From Sternotherus odoratus (taxonomy: Eukaryota > Chordata > Testudines > Kinosternidae): a DNA stretch of 64,000 nt. Positions 47,467 to 58,739 of the stretch are shown piece after piece. Both the position numbers and the translations under genes were made by a program. The notes under the pieces are model-generated. The model was given only the letters and a program-made list of their open reading frames with translations. It made no database searches and had not been told where the DNA came from. Each line of letters begins with the position of its first letter. Position 1 is the first letter of the stretch. The stretch spans positions 77,993,892 through 78,057,891 of the forward strand of contig JAVMKO010000001.1 of assembly GCA_032164245.1 (NCBI GenBank), written 5' to 3'.

Positions 47467-48546
47467 TGTGACATTCCATACATTGGGGGAGTGTACTGTA
47501 ACCCCCATACTCCTCATTTTCACATAATCGTGAACTTACATATAAAGCATGCCTTGTAAGGTATCAGGGGAAAGATTATGATCTGCTGAAAGTCATTTCT
47601 CTATCCATACATGTATCATTAGTGCATATGAAGTTATGAGATTTGTGTTGTCTGGTGGTCAGTAAAACATACTGTAAATTGGGGAATCAACCAAATATTA
47701 GCTCCCCAGAGGTAACAGCAAGGAAAGTAACCAACGCCCGGGCAGGGTGTCAAACAACCCATCAACAGCCATTGTCCAGCAAGGGAGCTACAATGCAGTG
47801 ACTCCCCTGCATGACCACACCAGGGGAATTGCTTAATCTTGCTTGGAGAGACTCAACAATATCCCCCCCAGACATGCCTGGACTAGTGTATAAAACAGAC
47901 AAAGTGCACACCTACAGTGCCCTTCTCCTGCCCCCACCTATGCTGCCAAGACACTGAGAAAAAGACAAGACTCTAACACAGGAGATTGGCCCAGAATTAA
48001 GGAAGAAACCTGCATATTAAAGACTGCAATATCCAGTGGGGTAAAAAAAGTTTAATCTAGATGTTACCCAGTCTAATAGGCTTGAGAGTTTATACTGTGT
48101 GCTTATAGTTTATTTCTTTTGGTAAATAACTCTGACTTTTTAATTATCACTTAAAATCTATCTTTGTAGTTAATAAATTTGTTTATTTATTCTACCTGAA
48201 ACAGTGCATTTGGTTTGAAACGAGTCAGAGATTCTCCTTGGGATAACAAGCCTGGTATATTTCAATTTCTTTGTTAAATTGACGAACTCATATAAGTTTG
48301 CAGCATCCAGCGGGCATAACTAGACATTGCAAGACGGAGGTTCCTAGGGTTGTGTCTGGCACCGTAGATATTGACTGGTGTCATTCAGTTGCACAATCCA
48401 AGGAGAAGCTACATGCCAGAGGCTGTGCGTGAACAGCCCAGGATTGGGGGTTCTCACAGCACAGCAGGGTAAGGCTGACTCCCAGAGTCAAGGATTGGAG
48501 TGACCTAGCAAATCACCAGTCCGGATAACACCAGGGGAAAGTCACA
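47467..48546 (+). mobile_element. Solo LTR (1.08 kb)
   Basis: Starts TGTGACATTCC and ends AAAGTCACA, so TG...CA with short inverted ends. Flanked by CCTAG (47462-47466) and CCTGG (48547-48551), 4 of 5 identical. A TATA-like GTATAAAACAGAC lies at about 47889 and AATAAA at about 48173. No internal retroviral genes are present, so it is a recombined single LTR. It sits inside the 5-kb hAT relic. Confidence 0.65.
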
Positions 48547-49078
48547 CCTGGAGTCAACCTCCATCCATTTTGAGTAGGCTTTAAAATGGCTGAGTGCCTT
48601 TTTATATTGCCTCAGAGCATCGGTTCAACAGGTATCTCCGGTGTCTCATTAAATATATCCTTTATTAGTCACTACTTACATTCTTCAAATCTTCAAACAC
48701 AAGTATGCTTTCACAATAAAACAAGGTTCATAATATGGCATCTGCCTCCCACTTCCCTTCCCTTTTATATCTCACTGACTGAAGGGTGACATTCCGCCTC
48801 TTATATACCCACAAGGGCATGGCTGACAACATTCTAGGAGGTTCAAGAAAAATGTAGTTCTCAGAAAGTCTGGAAGATGCCAAGAGATTCTTCAAAGGTC
48901 CCGAAATTCTAGAATGTTAGTGAAAAATGAATCCACATACTGAATATGTGAAACATTGACTTCTAACATTCTATTATATCTTTTGCTGCTAACAGCAAAA
49001 ACAGCACCCCAAATTTGGTGCCCCCTAAGCCCAGCATCCCAAGCGTTGCCTGCCCCTAAATCTGGCCTTGAATATCAG

Positions 49079-49840
49079 CTTTCATTAAAAAAACAGGTAA
49101 GTCTCTAACCCTCATGCATGCAGAGGAAAGCTGACCCTAAAGACCCCAAATCTAGAAGGCAATTAAAAATGCAATATTTTTTATTTTTTAAAAGTCTCAT
49201 TATTTTAAAGCCAACCACATGACACACGATGTTTTAAAACGTGGTATTGGCAATACTGAACTAGGATAAAATTTATTCTAGAAATAGCTTTATATATAGG
49301 CTTGGAAGGATTTGATTTTTATTAATAAATGCTGGTAAATATCGATTCCATTGCATGCACAAAAAACAATGACAAATATTTCCATCAATTGTTATAAACC
49401 TTTACAACTAGGCAAAGTCAGAAAAATGCTGTTTGAAAATGTATTAGAGTTTGATTTAAGACTATTTACTTTGTATGTTTTGACATGTGATGTTCACAAT
49501 TTGTGTTTTAAGGGTTATAAAGCTTTATCTTTTTGAATCTGTCATTAAATAATTATCATCTGACCCCCTCCACAGTGTTTGACCCCATAATTTCCCACAA
49601 CTTGACATTTTAAATTGATAACAATTGGGGACAATGCTTAAAATCCACAATTTTGCACAGCTGTGAACATTTTCATTGATAAAAATTGAAAACACTAAAA
49701 AATAAATATTAATATTATGTCAACATTGCAAACAATAAAACTTGAATTCTGTCAAGACTACTTAAGTTACTTGTTACATTCCTGAAAATTACGAGTGTTC
49801 TTGTTGTGCCTCAGGACCAACCAGCAGAACAAACTCAACC
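49079..49840. other. AT-rich intergenic sequence
   Basis: No recognised gene or repeat; AT-rich with a few short chance frames. Confidence 0.45.
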
Positions 49841-49848
49841 CTTTAAAG

Positions 49849-50851
49849 CATGGGTGGCCAACCTGAGCCTGAGAAGGAGCCAGAATTTACCAATGTATGT
49901 TGCCAAAAAGCCACTGTAATACATCAGCAGCCCCCCAACAGCTCCATGCCCCCGCTCACAGCACCTCCCACCAGGGCCGGCGACAGAAATGTTGGGGCCC
50001 CCTACTCTGATTGTTGGGGGGCCCCCCAGCCCCTCCCAGCCTAAACTCCTCCCCTCCCCACCGCCATTGGTTCCCCGCCGGCCCCTTGGCTGGCGCTGGC
50101 CGGGCTGCGCGCACCCGGCTCTCCCCAGCCCCGCTCGCTGGCCCCCGCCCCCACGGAGCGGCGTGCCCGGCCAGTCCTCTGCAGCCACCGGGGCGGGGGA
50201 AGCGATGGAGCCGGCATCCTGTGGTGCCGGGGGGCTCCCTCCCCCCCCCCGCCAAGGGCTGGCCCGGCTCTTGCTGCAGGTGGGCGGGGGAAGCGCTGCA
50301 GCAGGGGGTGCCTCGGGGCGGCTCCTGGGGCGCAGGATGAGCCGCCGGCTGAACGGCTCGGGAGGCAGCCGGCCACTGACACCCGGACACAGCCCGGGAA
50401 AGAGCGGCCAGGGAGATGCGGTGCCCAGGTGGGATGACTACGGGTACAGCTGTGTACCGGTCCCCGGACTTAAGTCCGGGGCCCGGTACAGCTCTACCCA
50501 TAGTACCCCCCTGTCGCCGGCCCTGCCTCCCACCCACCAGCAGCCCCTCTGATCAGCGTCTCCCCCTCCCTCCCCACACCTCTGGACCAGCTGATTTGTG
50601 GAGTGCAGGAGGCTGGGGGGGGGGGGGAAGAAAAGAGCAATGGCAGAGCAGGCTCAGGGGAGGGGGCAGGAAGGAGTGGAATGGAGGCAGGGGCTGTGGC
50701 AGAGCCAGGGGTTGAGCAGTGAGCACTCCCCAGCACATTGGAATGTTGTCACCTGTGGCTCCAGCCCCGGAGTTGGTGCCTGTACAAGAAGGCGCATATT
50801 AACTTCTGAAGAACCTCATGTGGCTCTGAAGCTAGAGGTTGGCCACCCCTG
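49849..50851. mobile_element. hAT element containing a second hAT element
   Basis: The left end CATGGGTGGCCAACCTGAGC and right end AGGTTGGCCACCCCTG are inverted repeats. Flanks CTTTAAAG (49841-49848) and CTTTACAG (50852-50859) agree at 7 of 8. The right half is homologous, inverted, to the element at 36501. Its left part is split by the insertion at 49972. Confidence 0.8.
49972..50525. mobile_element. Nested GC-rich hAT element with perfect duplication
   Basis: Ends CAGGGCCGGCGACAG and CTGTCGCCGGCCCTG are perfect 15-bp inverted repeats, flanked by identical CCTCCCAC at 49964-49971 and 50526-50533. The interior is very GC-rich and CpG-dense with no transposase. Its high CpG content and exact ends make it the younger insertion. 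Confidence 0.88.
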
Positions 50852-51486
50852 CTTTACAGTCTTCATACCCAACAGCTGGACTCATTGTACAGGTTGCTCT
50901 GGCTGTAATTTGAAATGAAATCCAGGTCAGTATCAGTAGGCAGCAGTTGTGTTCCTATTGGACCAAGGCAAGAGGAGCTATGCTAAGCTTGTTCCACCAG
51001 GGAGTAGCTTTTTGCATAGCTTACATTGTCCTACAGTTCATGCCTTTTGTTTTATTGGGCTCTATTGACAGGGGGAAATCTCACACAAATATATACAGTC
51101 ACAGTCCAAAAGTGTGTATTGTTTAATCATGACACAGAATCTCTAACACTTCCTAGGATGCCCATCTTTCCCATTAGGCAAGTGTGACAGCAAAATATAA
51201 GAGAAGGGAGATCTATAAAGATAATATAATTTAAATGACAATTTAGTGAAAATTCACTACACTAGGGTACCACACAATGGAGTTTTTCACCTGGGACACA
51301 TTAATGCATCCTGAGCTTGATATATTTATGTATAATGCAATATGACTTTTCATTGGACTGTCATCACCTATCACAAAATTATCATTATGCATCTCAACAT
51401 GGTAACATTTTGCAAGGCATGAAAGTTATTGGGAGACCAATTAACATCTTGCAAGCCCTACTGCTTGTAGGAGTAGGGATCACCAA

Positions 51487-51872
51487 CAGTGGCTCTCAAC
51501 CGATGGCACGTGTATCCCAAAGGGTATTCAGAGGTCTTCCAGGGAGATACATCTACTCAGCTTGACAGTTGCCTAGTTTTACAACAGGCCACACAACTAA
51601 AATTTCATACAATGGCTTGTTTATACTGCTCTGTGTACTATACACTGAAATGTAAGTACAATACTTATATTCCAATGGATTTATTTTGTAATTATATGGT
51701 AAAAATAAGAAAGGCAACAATTTTTCAGCAATAGTGTGGCTGTAATACTTTTGCATTTTTATGTCTGATTTTATAAGCAAGTAGTTTTTAAGTGAGGTGA
51801 AATGTGGGGGTATGCAAGGCAAATCAGACTCCTGAAAGGGGCACAGAAGTCTGAAAAGGCTGAGAGACACTG
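51487..51872. mobile_element. Non-autonomous hAT (Charlie-like) element
   Basis: Ends CAGTGGCTCTCAACC and CAGTGTCTCTCAGCC (opposite strand). The interior CCTAGTTTTACAACAGGC, AAATTTCATACAATGGCTTG and ATTTTATAAGCAAGTAG phrases are those of a hAT family found widely in amniotes. Flanking 8-mers are only weakly alike. Confidence 0.7.
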
Positions 51873-54157
51873 ATCTAACAAAACGGAGATGATCCTGGAA
51901 ATATCAGGAGGGCTGGCAACTTTATATTCACTAGGATTTGCATAAGTCATGCTTGCTATCCTGTTCATAATTCATATGATCTCATCTTCCACAAAAGCAG
52001 ACTGAATCAGTTACCAATGCACATTCTTCCTCCAAGTATCTGCAAAGGCTGTAAACCATTGAACTGGTTCTTTCTGTATTAAGTAAAAAGCATAGCTAAT
52101 GGAAGCCATGCAACAGGAATCACCGCAAGGGATTCCTGAGTGCTTGTGCATGGCATAGGCTGGCAGCGAGCAAGGAACAAAATCATTTGGAAACCTGCAC
52201 ACTATACTAATGCACACAGTTTGGGAGGAGTTAATGGGTTTGGGGACTTTGATGACCCAAGCAATTTGTTCTACTGGCTCAAGGGGCATTTGGGACCTGG
52301 GGTGGAGTAGAAGGTCACAGCACATACAGCTTCAGTGACAAACAAGTTGACACTGAATAACATAGCAGAGTACTCCGATTTTTCAGAAAACTTAACTGTA
52401 AAAGGCACATCACTGCCTCTTGGGATGGTCTCTAGAGGGGCCTCAACTTCTCCTGACTGACCCAATTACAAGGCATTATTTGTTTAAAGTTGTTAACAAG
52501 TCATTTTAAGATAATTAGGGTGTGCTGAATCCAAATACAGTTGTTAGCAAGCTGTATGTTGTGAATAAAGGCCTTACAAAGAGAACAAAGTTGGATCTTA
52601 ATGGGCTGTAGGACGTAATAAAAGTAATCAAATAATACGCACAACTTTTTTATAAAGCTATTGAATTTCAGTTACTTATTTGCAAATATTTTAATATGTT
52701 ATACAACCATGAAAGAGCACGTTTAACTTGAGCATAAGCACCTTGAAACATATGTATACAAATTGATTTCTTGATTGATTTTCTATCAGAAATACAACAC
52801 AATCTGAAAACACCTGTTTTTAAATAAGTGAAAATATTTTCTTAACTAAACAATGAGTTCACATTTTAATGCACACAGGCGAAGCACGTGTTAATATTGT
52901 ACTATTTCAAGAAACCCTGGAACACAGTGGCATATTGAACAAATGCCTTAGTGTATTTGGTCACTTACTGTGACACGTCCTCAAGCACTAAGGGACAGGA
53001 ACATTAACACAACCTTGTTCCAGTGCTCTACATTTGTATGCTTGTATACAAGTCATGCTGTTTTGCAGTGGCATTGCTGACTTCCGCACCCTGTGCAGCC
53101 ACAGAATACTGCCTCCAGGCAGTCTGTAGGTATTAATGGCAATGACATGTGCTATAGCAACAGACCTTTGTTGTCCTGTTTTCAAAGCATTGTATTTGGA
53201 AGAGGAAGTACTGAATTTGGACAGTGGACCTGTCTCCAAACTAGTGCCTACTAATGAGCTTTCTCTATGTGGAGGAAAAGAGCACCACCTGTTGGGAGTA
53301 CAGCTTCTAATGACCACAAGTATGTGAACACAATGCCATGTGCTTTGTCAGTGGTGTGGACTTCTGTCAAACTATACATCTTACAAATAAACTCTGCACT
53401 TTTCATCTTTTCTGAGTCCAGGTCACCCTGTCCAAGGTGTGTTAAAACCTGATGGTGTCCCTGAAAAACTTTTCACGTGGTCATTTTTGCTGGGTCCAGC
53501 AATAAAAGAGGTGGAATCACAACCAGTCAGGGCATGAAATGGAAGCAGAGTTTCAGAACAGTGGGTCTATATGGTAGTTTCTCATAAATGACATGAATAA
53601 GAAAGTACTTTGGCTCCTTTGATGTTCTAGCTTTCATCCAAAACTACCTATATGCCATGTTGCTATAGTGAGCCAGCAAAAGAATAAGCATATCAAGTGT
53701 TCCTGGCCGCAGTTGCAACAACCACACTGATGGCACTCACTGTGGACACAACATAAAATAATTCTTGTCTGCCTCTTCCCAATGAGCACACTGCTGATGG
53801 GTGTTAACTGTTGCTTTCGAGTGCCAGATTTCATAGAATCATACATTAGGGTTGGAAGAGACCTCAGGAGGTCATCTAGTCCAACCACCTGCTCAAAGGA
53901 GGACCAACCCCAACTAAATCATCCCAGCCAGGGCTTTGTCAAGCTGGGCCTTAAAAACCTTTAAGGATGGAGATTCCACCATCTCCCTAGGTAACCCAGT
54001 CCAGTGCTTCACCATCCTCCTAGTGAAATAGTATTTCCTAATATTCAACCTAGACCTCCCCCACAGCAACCATTGCCCCTTGTTCTACCATCTGCCACCA
54101 CTGAGAACAGCCAAGCTCCATCCTCTTTGGAACTCCCCTTCAGGTAGTTGAAGGCTG

Positions 54158-54830
54158 TGTGACAGACCGCTCTCTCACCCCTCGTCAGGAACACAGGCAG
54201 GAAACCCTTTTTTTGCTCCAACAGTGCCCTTTAATTTACAGTGCAGGACCCCACCACCAATATATACAGGTTAAAACAGTTCATTAATATCCAGCTCAAC
54301 ATCTCATTAATACACAGCTCTATGGACTCTATGTAGTCCAGCTAACAGTGATACAAACACACACAGCTCTTGATAGCTCATGCCACCACCACCACCACCA
54401 CCGCCGCCACCACCACACTGGGCTTTGTTCCTGGCAGCCTTAGATCCCCCAGAGGAGGCTGCCAGGTGCAACTCTTGCAGGCTGATTGCCCTGCAAGCCA
54501 GGTGGCTAATTAGCCTTCCTGCACCGGGGGTTTGCAGAGGGCTTCTCTCCCTCTTAAAGGGGTGGCAGGCTGGGTCAAGCCCACCCTGCCACACACCTCC
54601 CCCCTTAGCCTAGCCCCATAGGGCTGGCTCAGACCCGTCCGCTTTCCAGAAAGGCCCATCGGGGCAGACCAACACTCTGCGGATGAGCATGATGGGGAGG
54701 CTGAGTCCACTGCCCCCAGTTGGGACTTCCTCCCCACCCATACCCGCAGAGTGGGTGCCCGCAAACACCAGTCCATGGGCCATCGCCCCAAATCCCGGAC
54801 CCGTCGTGGTCCATCTTCAGGTGTGGTCTC
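54158..54830 (-). mobile_element. 3' LTR with polypurine tract of an LTR retroelement, nested in CR1
   Basis: On the minus strand, TAAGGGGGGAGG (a polypurine tract, about 54599-54610) immediately precedes TGTGTGGCAGGG, the start of an LTR that ends GGTCTGTCACACA at about 54158. It has an ATTAAA poly(A)-type signal. Beyond the tract, about 220 bp of internal non-coding sequence remains. CR1 sequence on both sides is missing a short piece, so the insertion was followed or accompanied by deletion. Retrovirus versus Gypsy origin cannot be told. Confidence 0.6.
54382..54416. repeat. (CCA)n microsatellite
   Basis: A run of CCA/CAC triplets with two CCG interruptions, inside the LTR. Confidence 0.9.
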
Positions 54831-56261
54831 ACCAGTGCTGAATAGAAGGAAATAATCACTTCCCTCGATCTGCTGGCAATGCTCCTACTAATACAGCCCA
54901 ATATGCCATTGGCCTTCTTGTCCACAAAGGCACACTGCTGATTCATATCCAGCTTCTTGTCCACTGTAATTCCCAGGTCCTTTTCTGCAGAACTGCCGCT
55001 TAGCCAGTTGGTCCCCAGCCTGTAGCGGTGCATGGGAGTCTTCCTTCCTAAGTGCTGGACTCTGCACTTGTCCTTGTTGAACCTCATCAGATTTATTTTG
55101 GCCCAATCCTCCAATTTGTCTAGGTCACTCTGGACCCTATCCCTATCCTCCAGCCTATCTACCTCTCCCCCAAGCTTCAGCCTCATCCTGAAAGCCACTA
55201 GCCAGAACAATGATTTTACCTTGTGGTGCTTGTGTCATTAGTTGCTCAGATAAAAATATTGCACAGTCTTCCTTATAGCTTCTCGCAACAGGGGTAATGT
55301 AATGGTGGGTGGAAAATGGACATCAGCTGTCAGACTAATACCCAGTATTGCTTTTGTGGCTGTTCTTAGACTGCCATTTCTCTATGCTAATGCCAAAGGG
55401 ACAGGCATTAACTCATGTTTCAAAATCTGTTGCAAATTCACAGCCCAGACAGCTTCATAGGCCATGATTAGTCACTGAAGAATATTTCTGCCTGCCTTCA
55501 TGGTTGATGTCTTTCTTTGACCTCTTTCCCGCCTCATATATCATGGAAAAAGTTGGAGTATTATTGTTTGGCAGTGGATCATGAACGTATACACATCCAG
55601 GCTCTCCCTGTTGTGTCACAAGCTGTTTATCCATAAAATTGTCCAACTGCACTTTTCCTAGGATATTTACATTCAACAGTGTGTCTTGTATGGCTTCTGC
55701 AACCAGATCTTTTGTTGCAATATTTGGCAATGAAGTGGGTGGTACATCCCCAGAGAAAACCTTGAACCTTTGAAGGGTTTGTAAGAGTGCATCCTTCTCT
55801 TCATTGTCACTTTGCTTCCTGGCTTTTCTGGACTCATTGTGAATAAGTTGGTCATCCAAGCCAACATGAAACAAAGTTCTGGTGTCTGCTGCACTATGGG
55901 CTCTCCAGCTGTAAGACAAGGCTGACTTACTGACTGCTGAGAGAGTCTTGGTGATGCCTACACTTCCACCTCCTTTCTTTCCTATGTCATTAAACCACTC
56001 ATGGGCTCTGATCAGGGTCCTTGTTTTAACTTCTCACATGATCTCTTGAAAACAAAGTTCTCTTGTAGGAACGTCTTGAACATGCAGCATCTCCAGTCCA
56101 TATGTTTCACAGAACTGGACTGTCTTCTTTTACAGACACTTGTGTCTTTCCTAGGATCACTACAGCTTGCCACACGTGATACATCAGTTGCAGATGGTCT
56201 TGCTTTCTATAACCTTTGGATTTTGCCTTTGTCAGTGTATTGGGCATAGCAATTTCTGTGC

Positions 56262-57205
56262 CACATGTACTCCTAGGGGAATTCTGTGCCAAAAATTTAA
56301 AATTCTGCACCAAAAAATAAAAAAACCAACATACAATATTTTAAAATTCTGCATATTTTGTCAAAAGAACACAATATAATCAAGCCAGTTTCAGTTATTT
56401 TGGTAATTTATTTCAAAATACCTGTCAGCAAATATGTCTCTAATAATACAGAGAACAAAATTCAGGATTTATTTTTGACAAATAGATTTTTTACTAGGCA
56501 AATGAATATAGAACTTCAAGTAATTCATTTTAAGTACAATACAGAAACATATTTCCTGCATCACTCAGAAGCAATGCAAAGGCTTTGCGGAGTGGGAGGT
56601 AACAGAGGAGCTGAGGGAGAGGGAAGGAGCTTGGGAGTGAACCTGGAGGGTTGTTGGGTGTGGATTGGAGAAGTATGGAACTGTTTTTTGGGGAGGTAGC
56701 GGATGTTAGAGAGCCTCCCCCAAGCAGACCCTGACTGACCCCTAATCATTCCCCCATTCAGTAAGGCACATCTGCCCCCATTCCCATGTGTCCCTGCAGT
56801 TTCCATATAGCCCTGCAGCCCTCCATCCCATCCCCATGTGGCCCTGCAGGCCCCTTCCCATTCAGCCCCTGTCTCAATGCTGTTACCTCACCAGCTCCTG
56901 TGCCCTCACCCCAGTCTGTGACCTCCCCAGCAGTCCCATGTGATCTTCTCTGTCTGTTCTCCCACATCCTGTGCTTCCTAACCTGGCTCCATGGTTAGAG
57001 TGCTGTTATGAATGTAGCTGGCTGTTACTGCTGGTCAGCCACTGCTGGCTGTTGTGGTGCCACAGCGGCCTCTGATGGGCACAAAGGCAGAATGGCAGCA
57101 CTTCTCAAACAATGTATTTTCTGTGCAGAAAAAAACATTTCTGCGCCGAACAAGAATTGTGCGCGTGTGCAGTGGTGCAAAATTCTCCCAGGAGTACACT
57201 ACTCA
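56262..57205. mobile_element. MITE with TACTCCT(A/G)GG ends
   Basis: The left end GTACTCCTAGGGGAATTCTG and right end AATTCTCCCAGGAGTAC are inverted repeats, separated by AT-rich then C-rich non-coding sequence. It interrupts the EEADTR-type relic. Superfamily not determined. Confidence 0.65.
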
Positions 57206-57673
57206 GTTCTGCCAGATGGACTCAATTCTGTCAATGGCCTCTCTGTATTTGACATCTTGTAGTTTCTTTCTAATGGCTGTTGCCTCCCTTATTCTAATCT
57301 ACATAATCCTTGTTGATGTTTCATGCACATCTTCTTTACTTAATACTTCACAAATAATGTAGAAATGTTGAGCCTTCCTACTGGTTCCATGGTTTACCTA
57401 CAATTGTAATCAATATAAGAGTCATAAAACATTACCTCATCTAACCACTGTTTCTGTTTGCAAAAAATGCCATCACCATCATTTCTGTGTTAATTCTGCT
57501 CTAACCACAAAGTATTATATATGATAAAACAAATACAACGTTTGAAAGAAAAGGAGAAAATGATTTCACATATTACAGGAAAAATAAGTTACAATTAACT
57601 TATAATATTATGATACCGTACATGAATAACCAAATACTATAAAAAGTTGAACATTCGGATGCAGTGTTTAAAC

Positions 57674-57887
57674 CAGTGGGTCCCAAACATTTTTACTGGT
57701 GACCTCTTTCACATAGCAAGCCTCTGAGTGCAACCTCCCCTAATAAGTTAAACATACTGTTTAATATATTTAATTATAAATGCTGGAGGCAAGCAGGATT
57801 TGGGGTGGAGGTTGAGAGCTCGTGAGCCGCCATGTAATGACCTCGCAACCCTCTGAGGGGTCCTGACCCCCAGTTTGAGAACCCCTG
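57674..57887. mobile_element. Non-autonomous hAT element, 8-bp duplication GTTTAAAC
   Basis: Ends CAGTGGGTCCCAAAC and GTTTGAGAACCCCTG, flanked by identical GTTTAAAC at 57666-57673 and 57888-57895. The duplication is itself a perfect palindrome. Confidence 0.88.
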
Positions 57888-58524
57888 GTTTAAACCATGA
57901 AGTCTGACTTCTCATTTCTGTTCTTAATAGATGGACAAGGAATGATGTCATGTTGTTGTAGTCAGTCCCAGGATATTAAAGATAAGAGAGGTGAGGTAAT
58001 ATCTTTTATTGGACCTACTTCAGTTGGTGAGAGAAACAAGCTACACAGAGCTCTTCTTCAGGTCACCCCTTTAGCTTGAACACTTGTCTCTCTCACCAAC
58101 AGACATTGGTCCAATAAGAGATATTGCCTCACCCACTCGTTTCTCTAATGAATGACATCAGAACACTGACTGAATTACATTGCACTGACAAGTTCATGCA
58201 GGCTGTTTGCATACCAAACATTTCTGATGAACTTTGGCAGCCCCTATGTGTTTGTGAACTGCGGGGTCTGAACATCAAAGCTCGGACTTGGCAACGACCA
58301 GGTTTGAAACCAGCAGGTTGACAGGGGGACTAGAAAAGTTGTTACTTTGAACAAAAGCCGCCTCCTGGCCCTGGGACCCCACAGAGGCTGATTCAGCCAT
58401 TTGGGTCCACTCCATAGTCTAGGGGCTGCAGTGCAGAACCTGGCACCGCCCACGTGCGCCCTGCTCGCCAGACCCCCAACTTTGCACCATCCTCGCCTAA
58501 CCCCCCTTTTAGCGGCTGGCGCTG

Positions 58525-58549
58525 CGCGAGGCATCCTGGGAACCACAGT
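58525..58549 (-). promoter_or_regulatory. ZNF143/Staf-type site 1
   Basis: On the minus strand it reads ACTGTGGTTCCCAGGATGCC followed by TCGCG. This fits the composite ACTACA...TCCCAG.ATGC element bound by ZNF143 (Staf), often with THAP11/HCFC1. By my count 18 of 25 positions match the composite form. Confidence 0.6.
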
Positions 58550-58597
58550 CCACGCGCACGGCTCCTTCACCAGAAGGCCTCGTTCTCCTTTTGTGGA

Positions 58598-58622
58598 ACT
58601 TCAATTCCCGGTATGCCTCGCG
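58598..58622 (+). promoter_or_regulatory. ZNF143/Staf-type site 2
   Basis: Plus strand ACTTCAATTCCCGGTATGCC then TCGCG. About 20 of 25 positions match the composite ZNF143 element. Opposite orientation to site 1, 73 bp away start to start. Confidence 0.7.
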
Positions 58623-58638
58623 GCACAGCGAGCCCTCG

Positions 58639-58663
58639 CGCGGTGCACCACGGGACTCGTAGT
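58639..58663 (-). promoter_or_regulatory. ZNF143/Staf-type site 3
   Basis: Minus strand ACTACGAGTCCCGTGGTGCA then CCGCG. The two ends (ACTAC and TGCACCGCG) are exact; the middle has diverged. About 19 of 25 positions match. Confidence 0.6.
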
Positions 58664-58705
58664 CTTCCCAAGCGATCGGGGAACCTCCCTAGGGTCTCAT
58701 GGGGA

Positions 58706-58730
58706 ACCACACTTCCCAGCGTGCCCCGCG
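58706..58730 (+). promoter_or_regulatory. ZNF143/Staf-type site 4
   Basis: Plus strand ACCACACTTCCCAGCGTGCC then CCGCG, the best copy with about 21 of 25 positions matching. It is the closest of the four to the predicted RANGAP1 first exon. Confidence 0.75.
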
Positions 58731-58739
58731 GGGAAGGGC

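Larger units (their letters stand above)
44072..49070 (-). mobile_element. Decayed 5-kb hAT transposon (ZMYM1-like transposase) with nested insertions
   Basis: Ends CAGGGCTGGCCCTAG and CAAGGCCAGATTTAG (opposite strand), flanked by AATATCAT (44064-44071) and AATATCAG (49071-49078), 7 of 8 identical. It contains a minus-strand transposase relic (about 46885 to 45440) plus two LTR-like insertions and a palindromic repeat pair, so it is an old insertion that later elements entered. Confidence 0.7.
53826..55190 (-). mobile_element. CR1 LINE fragment interrupting the relic gene
   Basis: The minus-strand CR1 3' end begins at 53826 (CATAGAATCATACATTAGGG, TTGGAAGAGACCTCAGGAGG). Further along, 55180-54830 encodes the RT C-terminal segment KLGGEVDRLEDRDRVQSDLD, LHLGRK-like, SSAEKDLGITVDKKLDMNQQ and ANGILGCISRSIASRSREVI. 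It is 5'-truncated, and an LTR element splits it at 54158-54830. Confidence 0.85.
52985..57360 (-). pseudogene. Decayed EEADTR/CxC-type mobile-element-like gene (interrupted)
   Basis: Minus-strand frames, broken by shifts, contain in order: an N-terminal stretch with AIDRIESIWQ (about 57200); TRTLFHVGLDDQLI, TLQRFKVFSGDVPPTSLPNI, LDNFMDKQLV and NNNTPTFSMIYEAG in one 154-codon frame (55455-55919); MKSGTRKQQ (about 53830); EEAD|TRIILCCVHS with a 1-nt break (about 53775); LPFHALTGCDS (about 53545); LVWRQVHCPNSVLP; and LPLIPTDCLEA followed by a cysteine-rich CGCTGCGSQQCHC end. I recall this domain order from uncharacterised multi-copy genes in fishes and invertebrates but cannot name the family. 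Insertions at 53826-55190 (CR1) and 56262-57205 (MITE) split it. Confidence 0.6.
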
